Under the pieces are notes generated by a model. The model was not told the origin of the DNA, did no database searches, and saw only the letters and a program-made list of their open reading frames with translations. 64,000 nucleotides of DNA from Leisingera sp. SS27 (GTDB taxonomy: Bacteria > Pseudomonadota > Alphaproteobacteria > Rhodobacterales > Rhodobacteraceae), in the NCBI RefSeq assembly GCF_028368855.1, contig NZ_JAQNCY010000010.1, positions 62,001 through 126,000 on the forward strand, written 5' to 3'. A program made the translations under genes and the position numbers. Of this stretch, positions 42,078-50,505 are shown piece after piece; position 1 is the first letter of the stretch, and each line of letters begins with the position of its first letter.

Positions 42078-43735
42078 CCGCCTCGTCACAGAACCTGTCA
42101 CCGGCTCGCCTGCAAGTGATGTGGAACCGCCTGCTGGCGGTGGTGGAGGAACAGGGGCAGACCCTGATCCGCGCGGCCTTCAGCCCGATTGTGCGTGAAT
42201 GCGGCGATATCTCTGCCGGGATTTTCGACGCACAGGGGCAGATGCTGGCCCAGGCGGTGACCGGCACGCCGGGCCATATCAACACCATGGCGGAGGCGGT
42301 GATGCATCTGCGCGAACGCTTCCCGGCGGAGACCATGAAGCCCGGCGATATCTACATGACCAATGACCCCTGGCTGGCCTCGGGGCATCTGAGCGATTTC
42401 CTGTTGATGATGCCGGTGTTCAAGGGGGGCAGGGTGGTGGGGTACACCTCCTGCACCTCGCATCTGGTGGATCTGGGCGGGCTGGGCATGGGGCCGGAGG
42501 GCTCTGACATCTATGACGAAGGGCTTCTGATCCCGCCCTGCAAACTGGTGCAGGAGGGCGAACCGAACGCGCTGCTGCTGGACATTGTCCGCGCCAACAG
42601 CCGCGAGCCGGTTGCCAATGAGGGTGACATTTATGCGCTGATCGCCTGCTGCGAGGCCGGGGCGGCACGGCTGGCGGGGATGATGGAGGAGTTTGGCCTG
42701 AGCGACCTGGATGTGCTGGGGGCCTATATCATCGAGACGTCCCGCCGCGGCACTTTACAGGCCATCGCCGAGGTGCCGGAGGGCGTCTACCGCAATGTGC
42801 TGAAAATGGACGGCTATGAAAGTGAACTGGAGCTGCATGCGACGCTGACTGTCTCGAAAGGGGGCATGCATGTGGATTTCACCGGCACCTCGGGCTGCTC
42901 CAGCAAGGGCATCAACGTGCCGCTGAACTATGCCACCGCCTATACGGTGTTTGCCCTGCGCTGCATTGTGGGGCCGGACATTCCAAACAATGCGGGGTCG
43001 CTGGAGCCCTTCACCGTGGATGGCCCCAAGGGCTGTATCCTGAATGCGCAGCGGCCGGTGCCGGTGGCGATGCGGCATACGCTGGGGCAGGTGACTCCGG
43101 ATCTGGTGCTGGGCTGCCTGCATCAGGCGCTGCCGGACCGGGTGCCCGCCGAGGGCGCCAGCTGCATGTTCGACCTGCCGATGCGCCACGCGCCGGAGGT
43201 TGCCCGCGACGGCGGCCGGAAATTTGCCATCGAGCCGGTCCACAACGGCGGCACCGGCGCGCGGCCCCATGCGGATGGCTTGTCAGCGACGGCCTATCCC
43301 TCTGGGGTCTATGGTTCGCAGGTTGAAATCACCGAGGCGGCCGCCCCGGTCATCATATGGCGGCGGGAGCTGCGGCCGGACAGTGGCGGGGCCGGAAGGT
43401 TCCGCGGCGGTCTGGGGCAGCGGATCGAGATGACATCCGCCAATGGAGCGCCTTTTATCGTGTTCCTGTCGGTGGAGCGGCTGAAGTTCCCGGCCTTGGG
43501 GCGCATGGGCGGCTTGCCCGGTGCGCCGGGGCGCATCCGGTTCCGCAATGGGGCGCAGGACATTCCGGGCAAGGGCGAGCTGCGGGTGGAGGCAGGCGAC
43601 TGCCTGATTTTTGAAACCCCCGGTGGCGGCGGTTTTGGCGATCCCTTGGAGCGCGACTCCGAGGCGCTGGCGCTGGATCTTCAGCGCGGTCTGGTGACGG
43701 AAGAAGGCGCGCGCGCCTACGGGGGCGGCAAATGA
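42074..43735 (+). CDS. hydantoinase/5-oxoprolinase subunit B (HyuB family)
   Basis: A 553-residue HyuB-family protein. It has VMWNRLLAVVEEQGQTLIRAAFSPIVRECGDISAGIF, then GDIYMTNDPWLASGHLSDFLLM, VDFTGTSGCSSKGINVPLNYA and PGGGGFGDPLERD, all diagnostic. It acts as a complex with HyuA. Its ATG lies in the hyuA stop, and its stop overlaps the following aminotransferase start, so the three are made in fixed proportion. Confidence 0.9.
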   Translation: MTASSQNLSPARLQVMWNRLLAVVEEQGQTLIRAAFSPIVRECGDISAGIFDAQGQMLAQAVTGTPGHINTMAEAVMHLRERFPAETMKPGDIYMTNDPWLASGHLSDFLLMMPVFKGGRVVGYTSCTSHLVDLGGLGMGPEGSDIYDEGLLIPPCKLVQEGEPNALLLDIVRANSREPVANEGDIYALIACCEAGAARLAGMMEEFGLSDLDVLGAYIIETSRRGTLQAIAEVPEGVYRNVLKMDGYESELELHATLTVSKGGMHVDFTGTSGCSSKGINVPLNYATAYTVFALRCIVGPDIPNNAGSLEPFTVDGPKGCILNAQRPVPVAMRHTLGQVTPDLVLGCLHQALPDRVPAEGASCMFDLPMRHAPEVARDGGRKFAIEPVHNGGTGARPHADGLSATAYPSGVYGSQVEITEAAAPVIIWRRELRPDSGGAGRFRGGLGQRIEMTSANGAPFIVFLSVERLKFPALGRMGGLPGAPGRIRFRNGAQDIPGKGELRVEAGDCLIFETPGGGGFGDPLERDSEALALDLQRGLVTEEGARAYGGGK

Positions 43736-44799
43736 TCCGCGCGGTGCCGCATGTGGCGGCGATGGCGCCTTATGCGTTGGCGGATCTGGGCAGGGCCGGG
43801 ACGGTCTCGCTGGCGCAGAATGAAAGTGCGTTCCCACCCAGCCCGGCGGCACTTGCGGTGGGCAGGGCGGTGCTGGATCAGATGCCGCTCTATCCAGACC
43901 CGGAGTGGCCGGACTTGCGCGCCGCGGTGGCGGAGGTGCATGGGCTGGACCCGGCAAAGGTTCTGTGCGGGGCCGGGTCGATGGAGCTGATCACCTGCCT
44001 GATCCGCGCCTTTGCCGGGCCGGGGGACCGGGTTTTGGGCACGGACTATAGCTATGCCTTTGCGGCTTCGGCCGCGGCGCAGGTGCAGGCGGAGTACGTC
44101 AAGGCGCAGGAGCGGGATTTGACTGTCTCGGTGGATGATATTCTGGATGCTGTAACGCCGGAAACGCGCATCGTCTTTGTCTGCAATCCGGGCAATCCGA
44201 CCGGAACGCTGATCCCCAACTGTGAACTCCTGCGCCTGCGCGCGGGGCTGCCTGCGGATGTGCTGCTGGCGGTGGATCAGGCCTATGCGGAGTTTGCCGA
44301 TGCGGAAAACAACCCGGGTGAAATCTTCGCGCTGGCAGAGCGCGGCGATACCGTGGTGCTGCGGACGCTCTCCAAGGCCTTCGGGCTGGCAGGGGCGCGG
44401 GCCGGCTGGGGGTTTTTCCCGCCGGATATTGCCGGGGAAGTGCGCAAACTCTTGAACCCAAACAACATCTCCATCCCGTCACAAGCGATGGCAGCGACGG
44501 CAATGCGCGATCAGGCGCATATGCGGAATGTAGTGGCAAAAACCGCCGCCATCCGGGACCGCTTTGCCGATGGCTGCCGCGCGCTGGGTCTGGACGTGCC
44601 GCGGTGCCATACCAATTTCGTGCTGATCCGCTTTGCCTCAGCGGAGCAGGCACGGGCGGCGGACGCGGCGCTGCGGGTGGAAAAACTGCTGATGCGCGGG
44701 ATGGGCGGTTATGGCCTGCAGGACTGCCTGCGCGCCACCATTTGCACTCGGGACGTGATGGACCGCGCGCTGGCTGTTCTGAAGGGAGTGCTGGGATGA
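43732..44799 (+). CDS. class I/II PLP aminotransferase, HisC-like
   Basis: A 355-residue fold-type I aminotransferase similar to histidinol-phosphate aminotransferase. It has LAQNESAFPPSP near the N-terminus, VFVCNPGNPTGTLI, DQAYAEFAD and the PLP-binding Lys215 in RTLSKAFGLAGARAGW, with the phosphate-binding Arg nearby. Authentic HisC is chromosomal and biosynthetic; this copy is coupled to hydantoinase genes by a four-base overlap, so it more likely transaminates or decarboxylates the amino acid released by the hydantoinase. It overlaps the following racemase-family gene by four bases. Confidence 0.82.
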   Translation: MIRAVPHVAAMAPYALADLGRAGTVSLAQNESAFPPSPAALAVGRAVLDQMPLYPDPEWPDLRAAVAEVHGLDPAKVLCGAGSMELITCLIRAFAGPGDRVLGTDYSYAFAASAAAQVQAEYVKAQERDLTVSVDDILDAVTPETRIVFVCNPGNPTGTLIPNCELLRLRAGLPADVLLAVDQAYAEFADAENNPGEIFALAERGDTVVLRTLSKAFGLAGARAGWGFFPPDIAGEVRKLLNPNNISIPSQAMAATAMRDQAHMRNVVAKTAAIRDRFADGCRALGLDVPRCHTNFVLIRFASAEQARAADAALRVEKLLMRGMGGYGLQDCLRATICTRDVMDRALAVLKGVLG

Positions 44800-45548
44800 G
44801 CGGTGAAGGTCAGAGCGAAACCCGCACCCGCGCCAGGATCGGCGTGCTGGTGCCCTATACCAACACCAACCTTGAGGCCGACATGATGCTGATGCGCTGT
44901 CCGGACACCACGGTGCATTTCCAGCGCATGGGCGGCTATGACGTGGAGGAGATCCCCGGCGCCGATCAAATGGCGGGGCTGGGGGCGTCGGATATCAGCC
45001 ATGACCTGCAGATGATTGCAGGCGTCCGGCCTGATGTTGTGCTTTACGGCTGCACCTCGGCGACGCTGACCCACGGGCCGGGGTTTGACGCGGATCTGGC
45101 GGTGCGGATCAAGGCGGGATCAGGTGCCGTTTCGCTGACCGCGGCGGGGTCGCTGGTGGCGGCAATTCAAGCGCTGGGGGCGGTGAAGGTTGGGTTTTCC
45201 TCCCCCTATCTGGGTGAGATCAACGCGCAGGCAAAGGAGTTTCTGGCGGCGAACGGGATTGAGACCGTCAGATGCGCGGATGTGGGCCGCGAGCTGGGCA
45301 ACTACGGCCAGGGCGAGCTGACGCCGGACGAGGTGTTTGATCTGGCCTGTCAGGTCGATCACCCGGAGGCGCAAGCCATCGTGCTGAGCTGCACCGACAT
45401 GCGGTCGGTGGAGGCGGTGGAGCGGATCGAGGCGCGCTTGGGCAAGCCGGTTGTCACCTCCAACCAGGCGATGATGTTCTGCCTGATGCGGGCGCTTGGC
45501 CTGCCGCGGCACGGTGGGCTGCCGGGGCGGCTGTTTGATCGGCTCTAA
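44796..45548 (+). CDS. maleate isomerase/Asp-Glu racemase-superfamily enzyme
   Basis: A 250-residue protein of the maleate cis-trans isomerase/arylmalonate decarboxylase group. Start GVLVPYTNTNLEADM is typical. Both active-site Cys residues are present, Cys86 in LYGCTSAT and Cys199 in LSCTDMRS, as in racemases and maleate isomerases. It ends the hyuA-hyuB-aminotransferase cassette. It could racemise a hydantoin or its amino acid, or isomerise an unsaturated diacid formed later. I start at 44796, where ATG overlaps the upstream stop; a longer in-frame reading is a shadow of the upstream gene. Confidence 0.82.
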   Translation: MSGEGQSETRTRARIGVLVPYTNTNLEADMMLMRCPDTTVHFQRMGGYDVEEIPGADQMAGLGASDISHDLQMIAGVRPDVVLYGCTSATLTHGPGFDADLAVRIKAGSGAVSLTAAGSLVAAIQALGAVKVGFSSPYLGEINAQAKEFLAANGIETVRCADVGRELGNYGQGELTPDEVFDLACQVDHPEAQAIVLSCTDMRSVEAVERIEARLGKPVVTSNQAMMFCLMRALGLPRHGGLPGRLFDRL

Positions 45549-45560
45549 ACCGGCGTCTGT

Positions 45561-45608
45561 TTCATCTTTGCAAAAATACTCCGGGGAGCGCGAGGGGCTG
45601 GCCCCTCG
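45561..45608. repeat. recurring convergent-end element with hairpin (copy 2)
   Basis: TTCATCTTTGCAAAAATACT, then CCGGGG, followed by the perfect stem CGAGGGGC/GCCCCTCG (45591-45608). Same layout as 13768-13821. It lies between the rightward racemase-family gene and the leftward second mttB homologue, so it probably terminates both. Confidence 0.6.
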
Positions 45609-45619
45609 CAGCCATTCCA

Positions 45620-47158
45620 TCAAGGCTCGCCGGACCCGATTTCTTGCTTCCGCCTGGCCGCATAGGCGTCCAGTTCCTCGCGGATGACCGGATCCATCAC
45701 CGGTTCCTCATAGTCCCGCAGCGCCTGCTGCCAGAGGCCGGTGGCACGTTGCAGCGCGTCCTTGGCACCTGCCGCTTCCCAGTTCTCGTAGTTCTGCCAG
45801 TCCGACAGCATCGGGCGGTAAAACGCGGTCTCGTAGCGCGCCATCGTGTGTTCGGCGCCAAAGAAATGGCCGCCGGTCGGGACCGATTGGATGGCGTCAA
45901 AGCCCAGCTCGTCCTCGTCGAATTTCATCGGCTTCAGGAACTCGATCATATTCTGGATGATCTCCACATCCAGGATGAACTTCTCATAAGACGCGGTCAG
46001 GCCGCCCTCCAGCCAGCCGGCCGCGTGATAGACGATATTGGCGCCGCCCAGCACTGCACCCCAGGTGGACATCATGGTCTCATAAGCCGCCTGCAGGTCC
46101 ACCGCATTGGAGGCATTTGCGTTGGAGGTCCGGTAGGGGATGCCATAGCGCCGCGCCAGCTGGCCGCCGGCGATATTGGCCTTGGCGTTTTCCGGCGTGC
46201 CAAAGGCGGGCGCGCCGCTGCGCATGTCGACATTGGAGGTGAAGGAGCCGTACATGACGGGTGTGCCGGGGTTGACCAGCTGGGTCAGCACCACACCGAA
46301 CAGCGCTTCGGCGTTCTGCTGGGCAAAGGCTGCGGGCAGGGTGACCGGGGTCATCGCCCCCATCAGGGTAAAGGGCGTCACCGTTACCGGCTGGCCGTAT
46401 TCGGCCATGGCAATCAGCCCGTCACCCATCGCGTCATCAAACAACCGCGGCGAGTTGACCGAGATGATGGTGATCACGCCGGGGTCGCCTTTCATCTCCT
46501 CCGGCGTCTGGCCGCGGGAGATTGCCATCATGTTGATCCCGTCCAGCGCCCGGCCGCGGCCGATGGCGGAGCAGTGGAAGCTGAGGTCGGCAAAGGCGAT
46601 ATTGGCCAGATAGGTGTCCAAGTGGCGGTTGTTGGCGGGCAGCTCCAGCGGCGCGGTGACTTGGTTGCCGATCAGGTGGATGGCGTTGAAGTGATGCGCC
46701 AGCTTGATGAAGTTCTGGTAGTCGGAAAGGTTGCCGGAGCGCCGCCCGTTGATGCAATCATGCACGTTGGGCGGGCCTGCCACCAGGCCGAAGGTCACGT
46801 TGTTGCCGCCGAGCGTGATCCGCTTGTCCCGGTTTCGGCCGGTCAGGGTGAACTCCGCCGGGACTGTCTTCAGTGCTTCAGTGACGATGCTTTCGTCGAT
46901 GCGGATGGTTTTGGTGTCGCGGTCGACGATGGCGCCGGCGGCCTCGAAGATGCCCATCACGTTCTCGCCCATCACCCGGATGCCGGCTTCTGACAGGATC
47001 CGCATTGAGGTGGCGTGCAGCTGGTCCATCTGCTCCGTGTTCAGGAGCTCAAACGCCGGGCAGGTGTTTTTTACCTGGCTCCAGGGGAGCTGGTCGATAC
47101 TGCCGCCGGAGCGGGAGGATTTTCCGCGGCGCCCGCCGCCGCGTCTGTCGCGTGCCAT
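45620..47158 (-). CDS. second MttB-family methyltransferase, non-pyrrolysine
   Basis: A 512-residue MttB homologue with a basic N-terminal tail (MARDRRGGGRRGKSSRSGG). Segments include TSMRILSEAGIRVMGE, FGLVAGPPNVHDCINGRRSG, PGTPVMYGSFTSNVDMRSGAP and IVYHAAGWLEGGLTASYEKF. The frame has no amber codon, so it is a non-Pyl member and uses a quaternary or tertiary amine other than trimethylamine. It is distantly related to the copy at 9537, so the pair is unlikely to be a recent duplication. It follows a MmgE/PrpD gene by 29 bases on the same strand. No corrinoid protein is nearby. Confidence 0.83.
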   Translation of the reverse strand: MARDRRGGGRRGKSSRSGGSIDQLPWSQVKNTCPAFELLNTEQMDQLHATSMRILSEAGIRVMGENVMGIFEAAGAIVDRDTKTIRIDESIVTEALKTVPAEFTLTGRNRDKRITLGGNNVTFGLVAGPPNVHDCINGRRSGNLSDYQNFIKLAHHFNAIHLIGNQVTAPLELPANNRHLDTYLANIAFADLSFHCSAIGRGRALDGINMMAISRGQTPEEMKGDPGVITIISVNSPRLFDDAMGDGLIAMAEYGQPVTVTPFTLMGAMTPVTLPAAFAQQNAEALFGVVLTQLVNPGTPVMYGSFTSNVDMRSGAPAFGTPENAKANIAGGQLARRYGIPYRTSNANASNAVDLQAAYETMMSTWGAVLGGANIVYHAAGWLEGGLTASYEKFILDVEIIQNMIEFLKPMKFDEDELGFDAIQSVPTGGHFFGAEHTMARYETAFYRPMLSDWQNYENWEAAGAKDALQRATGLWQQALRDYEEPVMDPVIREELDAYAARRKQEIGSGEP

Positions 47159-47187
47159 GTGTCAGTCTTTCTGGTCAGGTCGGTGGC

Positions 47188-48540
47188 TTAGTTTCCGGGC
47201 ACGTCATAGATGAGACGGCCAAGATCGGAGAATTTGCTGCCTTCAGTGGTGAAGCCCAGCACCGCATCGCGGATGGCGCTGGCGCGGGCCTCGCCCAGCG
47301 AAGGCGCGGCGAATTCCATGAACTTCCGCACGATGCCCTCTTGCGAGAACGGCGCCTCGGGGCCGCCGCGCGCGTGGACGTCGCCGGATTCAATGACCCG
47401 CCCGTCCGTCAGCGTCACCACAACATCAGCCACCCGGCAGGCGGGGAAGCGGACGGAATGGCGCGCGGCCTCTGCCACGGTGATGCGCTCGTGGATTGAC
47501 GCAACTAGCGGGTCGGCAAGGCCCGCGCCGGAAATATGCTCAACCCCAATCCGCCCGTATGCGGCCTGGATGGCAACGGCAAAACCCAGCGAATACTGTG
47601 CCTGGCTGGTGGTGGAAGGAATGCCTGGATAGAGGCAGGCGCTTTCGTGGAAAGTGTTGATGCGGATCTTGGCGATCTGTTCGTGGCTCAGCCCGTGTTC
47701 CAGCATCACCTGACGCACGGCGTCGATCGGCGCATGGGCCCAGCGGCAGATCGGGTATGGCTTCACATACTGATGCTCCATCTGCCAGAAGCTGCCGAGG
47801 TCCTCCCAGTGTTCCGCCACCCGGTCTTCCTCGATGGTGATTGCGGGCGCGCCGGTGAAGCCCTTTTCTGCCAGAACAGCCGCCGACATGCCTGCCATCG
47901 CGCCCCAACCGGAGCCGTCATGCAGCATCGAGGGGTTGGCAATCTCGCGCATCATCTGGCTGCGGGGGCCGTGGAATTCGGCGATCCCCAGCGCCTGACG
48001 CAGCTGATCCCGGCTGAAGCCGCGCATCCGGGCTGCAATCGCCGCCACCCCCAGCGCGTTCCAGGCGCCGGAGGTATGGTAGTCGCTGACAGTTGCATGC
48101 AGCGACAGCGCGGCGCGGCCTGCTAGCTCATACCCGAGCGTGGTGATCGCCAGCGCCTCAGGTCCGGAGAAATCCGGCACCGTTTCCGCCAAAGCCGCGA
48201 TTGCAGGGATCACCACCACGCCGACGTGGCCCTTGGTCGGGTAGTAGCCGTCGTGGCCATCCAGATTGTCGGTGGCGGTGGCGGCGGCATAGGCGGCGCC
48301 TGCGACGCTGACCCGGCGGCCATCAAACATCATCCGGGCACCCAGCACTTCTTCGCCGCCGCCATACAGAGCCACCGCGGTGTCGCGGGCGATGCGGCCC
48401 GCCTCCATCGGTGTGGCGCCGATGGTGATGCCCAGTGTGTCCAGGAACATCAGCGCCGCGGCTTTGCGGGTGGTTTCCGGCAGATCGCCGGGGGTCAGGC
48501 CAAGGGTGAAATCGGCGGCGCGGTCAAATGTGGCTGTCAT
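47188..48540 (-). CDS. MmgE/PrpD-family protein
   Basis: A 450-residue member of the MmgE/PrpD family, which includes 2-methylcitrate dehydratase and cis-aconitate decarboxylase. It has SLHATVSDYHTSGAWNALGVAAIAARMRG, ILHDGSGWGAMAGMSAAVLAEKGFTGAP-type glycine-rich motifs and QYVKPYPICRWAHAPIDAV, with His and Lys of the active-site region. No methylcitrate-cycle genes are nearby, so a dehydratase, hydratase or decarboxylase step on a carboxylic-acid intermediate is more likely. First gene of the leftward unit with the second mttB homologue; divergent from a LysR gene that probably controls it. Confidence 0.82.
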   Translation of the reverse strand: MTATFDRAADFTLGLTPGDLPETTRKAAALMFLDTLGITIGATPMEAGRIARDTAVALYGGGEEVLGARMMFDGRRVSVAGAAYAAATATDNLDGHDGYYPTKGHVGVVVIPAIAALAETVPDFSGPEALAITTLGYELAGRAALSLHATVSDYHTSGAWNALGVAAIAARMRGFSRDQLRQALGIAEFHGPRSQMMREIANPSMLHDGSGWGAMAGMSAAVLAEKGFTGAPAITIEEDRVAEHWEDLGSFWQMEHQYVKPYPICRWAHAPIDAVRQVMLEHGLSHEQIAKIRINTFHESACLYPGIPSTTSQAQYSLGFAVAIQAAYGRIGVEHISGAGLADPLVASIHERITVAEAARHSVRFPACRVADVVVTLTDGRVIESGDVHARGGPEAPFSQEGIVRKFMEFAAPSLGEARASAIRDAVLGFTTEGSKFSDLGRLIYDVPGN

Positions 48541-48750
48541 GTCAGGCGGTCCATATTGGTGCGTTGGCCAAAGCCTAGGGGCAGCCGCCGCAGGTGACCC
48601 GCAAATAAACCGGGGTCATAGGGCCGTCATATTTCGCGAAGGGTGCGCTAGACGTCGTTTTCTGACCCTCTCAGGGCGGGATCCCTTTGGAATTGCAGCC
48701 CAATCCATTGCATGGGAACATGGCCCCGAAACCGCCAGCGGACCCGTTTG

Positions 48751-49638
48751 ATGAAGAACCTGCCCCACCTGACATTCCTGCGCTCTTTTGAGGCCGCGGC
48801 GCGCTATCTCAGCTTCACTTCGGCGGCGGATGAGCTGAACTGCACCCAGTCGGCGGTATCGAACCATGTGCGCAGCCTGGAGGAATTCATCGGCCGCCCG
48901 CTGTTCGTGCGCCATCCGCGGTCGCTGTCGCTGACCGATGTGGGCGAGGCCTATCTGCCCTCGGTCCGCCACGCGCTGCAGGAGATTGATTCCGCCACCC
49001 AGCTCTTGATTTCGCAAAGCCACAAGCGGGAGGTGGTGATCTCCTGCCCGGTCAGCCTGGCGGAGCGCTGGCTGTTGAAGGTGATCGAGGGGTTTTCAGC
49101 GGCGCATCCGGATATCGACCTGACCATCCACAGCACGATCTGGGTGGATGTGGAGACCAATGTTTCGGACATTTCCATCACCATCAACCATGTCGATGAT
49201 GTGATGGGGCCGGCCGTCAAGCTGTGGGACGAGAAGCTGGCCCTGGTCTGTGCGCCGGATTTCCAGGTTGCGAGTGAGGCGCTGACACAGCCTGAGCAAC
49301 TGGTGCAGGCCAAGCTGGTCCATATTCTGGGGCGGCCGGTCTACTGGGAAAAGATTGCCAAGCATTTCGGACTGACCGGCCTTGAACTGAAGGGCGGCCT
49401 GCAAACCAATTCCTCCAACATGGCGCTGGAATTTGCAGCCAACGGGCTGGGTTGTGCGGTGTTACCCAAATCCCTGGTCAGCGCCCATGTGGAGGCCGGG
49501 CGGGTGGTGGAACCCTTCGCGTTCGATCTGGACTGCCCCTGGACCTATTTCGCCACCTTCAAGGACAAGGCCGCGACGCCTTCGGTCAAGCATTTCAAGG
49601 CCTGGCTGCTGAAGGCAGCAGCAGAGATGGAACTTTAG
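48751..49638 (+). CDS. LysR-family transcriptional regulator (GcvA-like)
   Basis: A 295-residue LysR protein: helix-turn-helix LPHLTFLRSFEAAARYLSF / AADELNCTQSAVSNHVRSLEEF, then the effector domain. I start at ATG 48751; in-frame codons upstream lack conservation. It is divergent from the PrpD-mttB unit across a 210-base gap, the normal arrangement for a LysR activator and its target. Confidence 0.88.
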   Translation: MKNLPHLTFLRSFEAAARYLSFTSAADELNCTQSAVSNHVRSLEEFIGRPLFVRHPRSLSLTDVGEAYLPSVRHALQEIDSATQLLISQSHKREVVISCPVSLAERWLLKVIEGFSAAHPDIDLTIHSTIWVDVETNVSDISITINHVDDVMGPAVKLWDEKLALVCAPDFQVASEALTQPEQLVQAKLVHILGRPVYWEKIAKHFGLTGLELKGGLQTNSSNMALEFAANGLGCAVLPKSLVSAHVEAGRVVEPFAFDLDCPWTYFATFKDKAATPSVKHFKAWLLKAAAEMEL

Positions 49639-49685
49639 GCAATCGGGACTGCCCGCGCGCGGCATTGAAATCTGGCGGCGCTTCG

Positions 49686-49707
49686 CGTATATACGTGTAT
49701 ATATACA
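49686..49707. promoter_or_regulatory. tandem palindromes upstream of the toxin-antitoxin operon
   Basis: CGTATATACG (49686-49695) is directly followed by TGTATATATACA (49696-49707); both are perfect palindromes and share GTATATAC. They end 12 bases before the antitoxin start codon and overlap the likely -10 region, so they fit an operator for autoregulation by an AbrB-type antitoxin. Confidence 0.6.
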
Positions 49708-49719
49708 TGAGGCCCGCCA

Positions 49720-49944
49720 ATGATTGAGACCAAGATCAGAAAAGTTGGAAACTCTGCCGTTATCACCCTGACGACGGAGATGCTGACGATGCTGGACGCC
49801 AAGGAGGGCGACACGCTGTTCGTGGTGCGCGGCGATGACGGCAGCCTGCGGGTGATGGCGCATGATCCAACGGTGGCCGAGGCATTGGCCGCCGCCGAAG
49901 TCGTGATGGATGAAAACCGCGACCTGCTTCAGGCGCTGGCGTGA
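49720..49944 (+). CDS. AbrB/MazE-type antitoxin
   Basis: A 74-residue antitoxin with an N-terminal SpoVT/AbrB swapped-hairpin DNA-binding domain (METKIRKVGNSAVITLTTEM-like, then LDAKEGDTLFVV) and an acidic C-terminal tail (EALAAAEVVMDENRDLLQAL) that would bind the toxin. It precedes the doc-like toxin gene, overlapping it by four bases (GTGA). The pairing differs from the classic Phd-Doc system, where the antitoxin is Phd. It likely stabilises this replicon by post-segregational killing. Confidence 0.85.
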   Translation: MIETKIRKVGNSAVITLTTEMLTMLDAKEGDTLFVVRGDDGSLRVMAHDPTVAEALAAAEVVMDENRDLLQALA

Positions 49945-50327
49945 GCACATTCATTTGGGTGCCGCTGGCGGCGGTGACCATCTTTCATGACCGGCAAATC
50001 TCGCGCCATGGCGGTGCGGCGGGGATGCGGGATAAGGCACTGCTGGAGATGGGCTGCGCGCGGGCGATGAACCTGGCGGCCTATTCCGATGCCGGCGTGG
50101 CGGAGGTTGCCGCGGCCTATGCCTTTGGCATCGCCAAGGCGCATGCGTTTGTGGATGGCAACAAGCGCACGGCCTTTGTGACGGCTGTGACCTTTCTGCG
50201 CCTGAACGGCTTCCAGTTCCGTCCGGACCCGGTGGAGGGCGTGCGGATGATGGAGGACCTGGCCACTGGCGATGTGGATGAGGCCGCATTTGCAGAGTGG
50301 CTGAAGGCGGGAATGCAGCCGATTTAG
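49941..50327 (+). CDS. doc: Doc-family (Fic-fold) toxin
   Basis: A 128-residue Doc-type toxin. The catalytic loop is HAFVDGNKRTAF, with His68 and Lys75-Arg76; as in Doc, the GNGR of Fic enzymes is replaced by GNKR. Doc phosphorylates elongation factor Tu and stops translation. It starts with GTG inside the antitoxin stop codon, so it is translated only after the antitoxin. Two hairpins follow before the converging dehydrogenase gene. Confidence 0.88.
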   Translation: MSTFIWVPLAAVTIFHDRQISRHGGAAGMRDKALLEMGCARAMNLAAYSDAGVAEVAAAYAFGIAKAHAFVDGNKRTAFVTAVTFLRLNGFQFRPDPVEGVRMMEDLATGDVDEAAFAEWLKAGMQPI

Positions 50328-50370
50328 CTCATCGCCACCTAGTTTGGCGGATTCCTTGCAAGCATGTCTC

Positions 50371-50418
50371 GCCCGGCTGCAAGCCGGGCAGCGCCCGTCC
50401 GCTCCCATGGGCGGGCGC
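50371..50418. terminator. two tandem hairpins between converging genes
   Basis: GCCCGGCT/AGCCGGGC with loop GCA (50371-50389) is followed by GCGCCCG/CGGGCGC (50391-50418). They lie between the doc toxin gene (rightward) and the leftward dehydrogenase gene, so a bidirectional terminator is likely. Confidence 0.6.
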
Positions 50419-50505
50419 TTCGCTTCCGCCCGCGGACAGATACTGCCCTTTTCGTATCCTTTCGGGCCGCCGATTGAGGCGGCCCGCTGACTGACTGGGT
50501 GGACC

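Noticed and set aside
43732-44799. Histidine biosynthesis gene hisC
   Set aside because: The protein is HisC-like, but it is translationally coupled to hydantoinase and racemase-type genes and no other his genes are near; a catabolic role is more likely.
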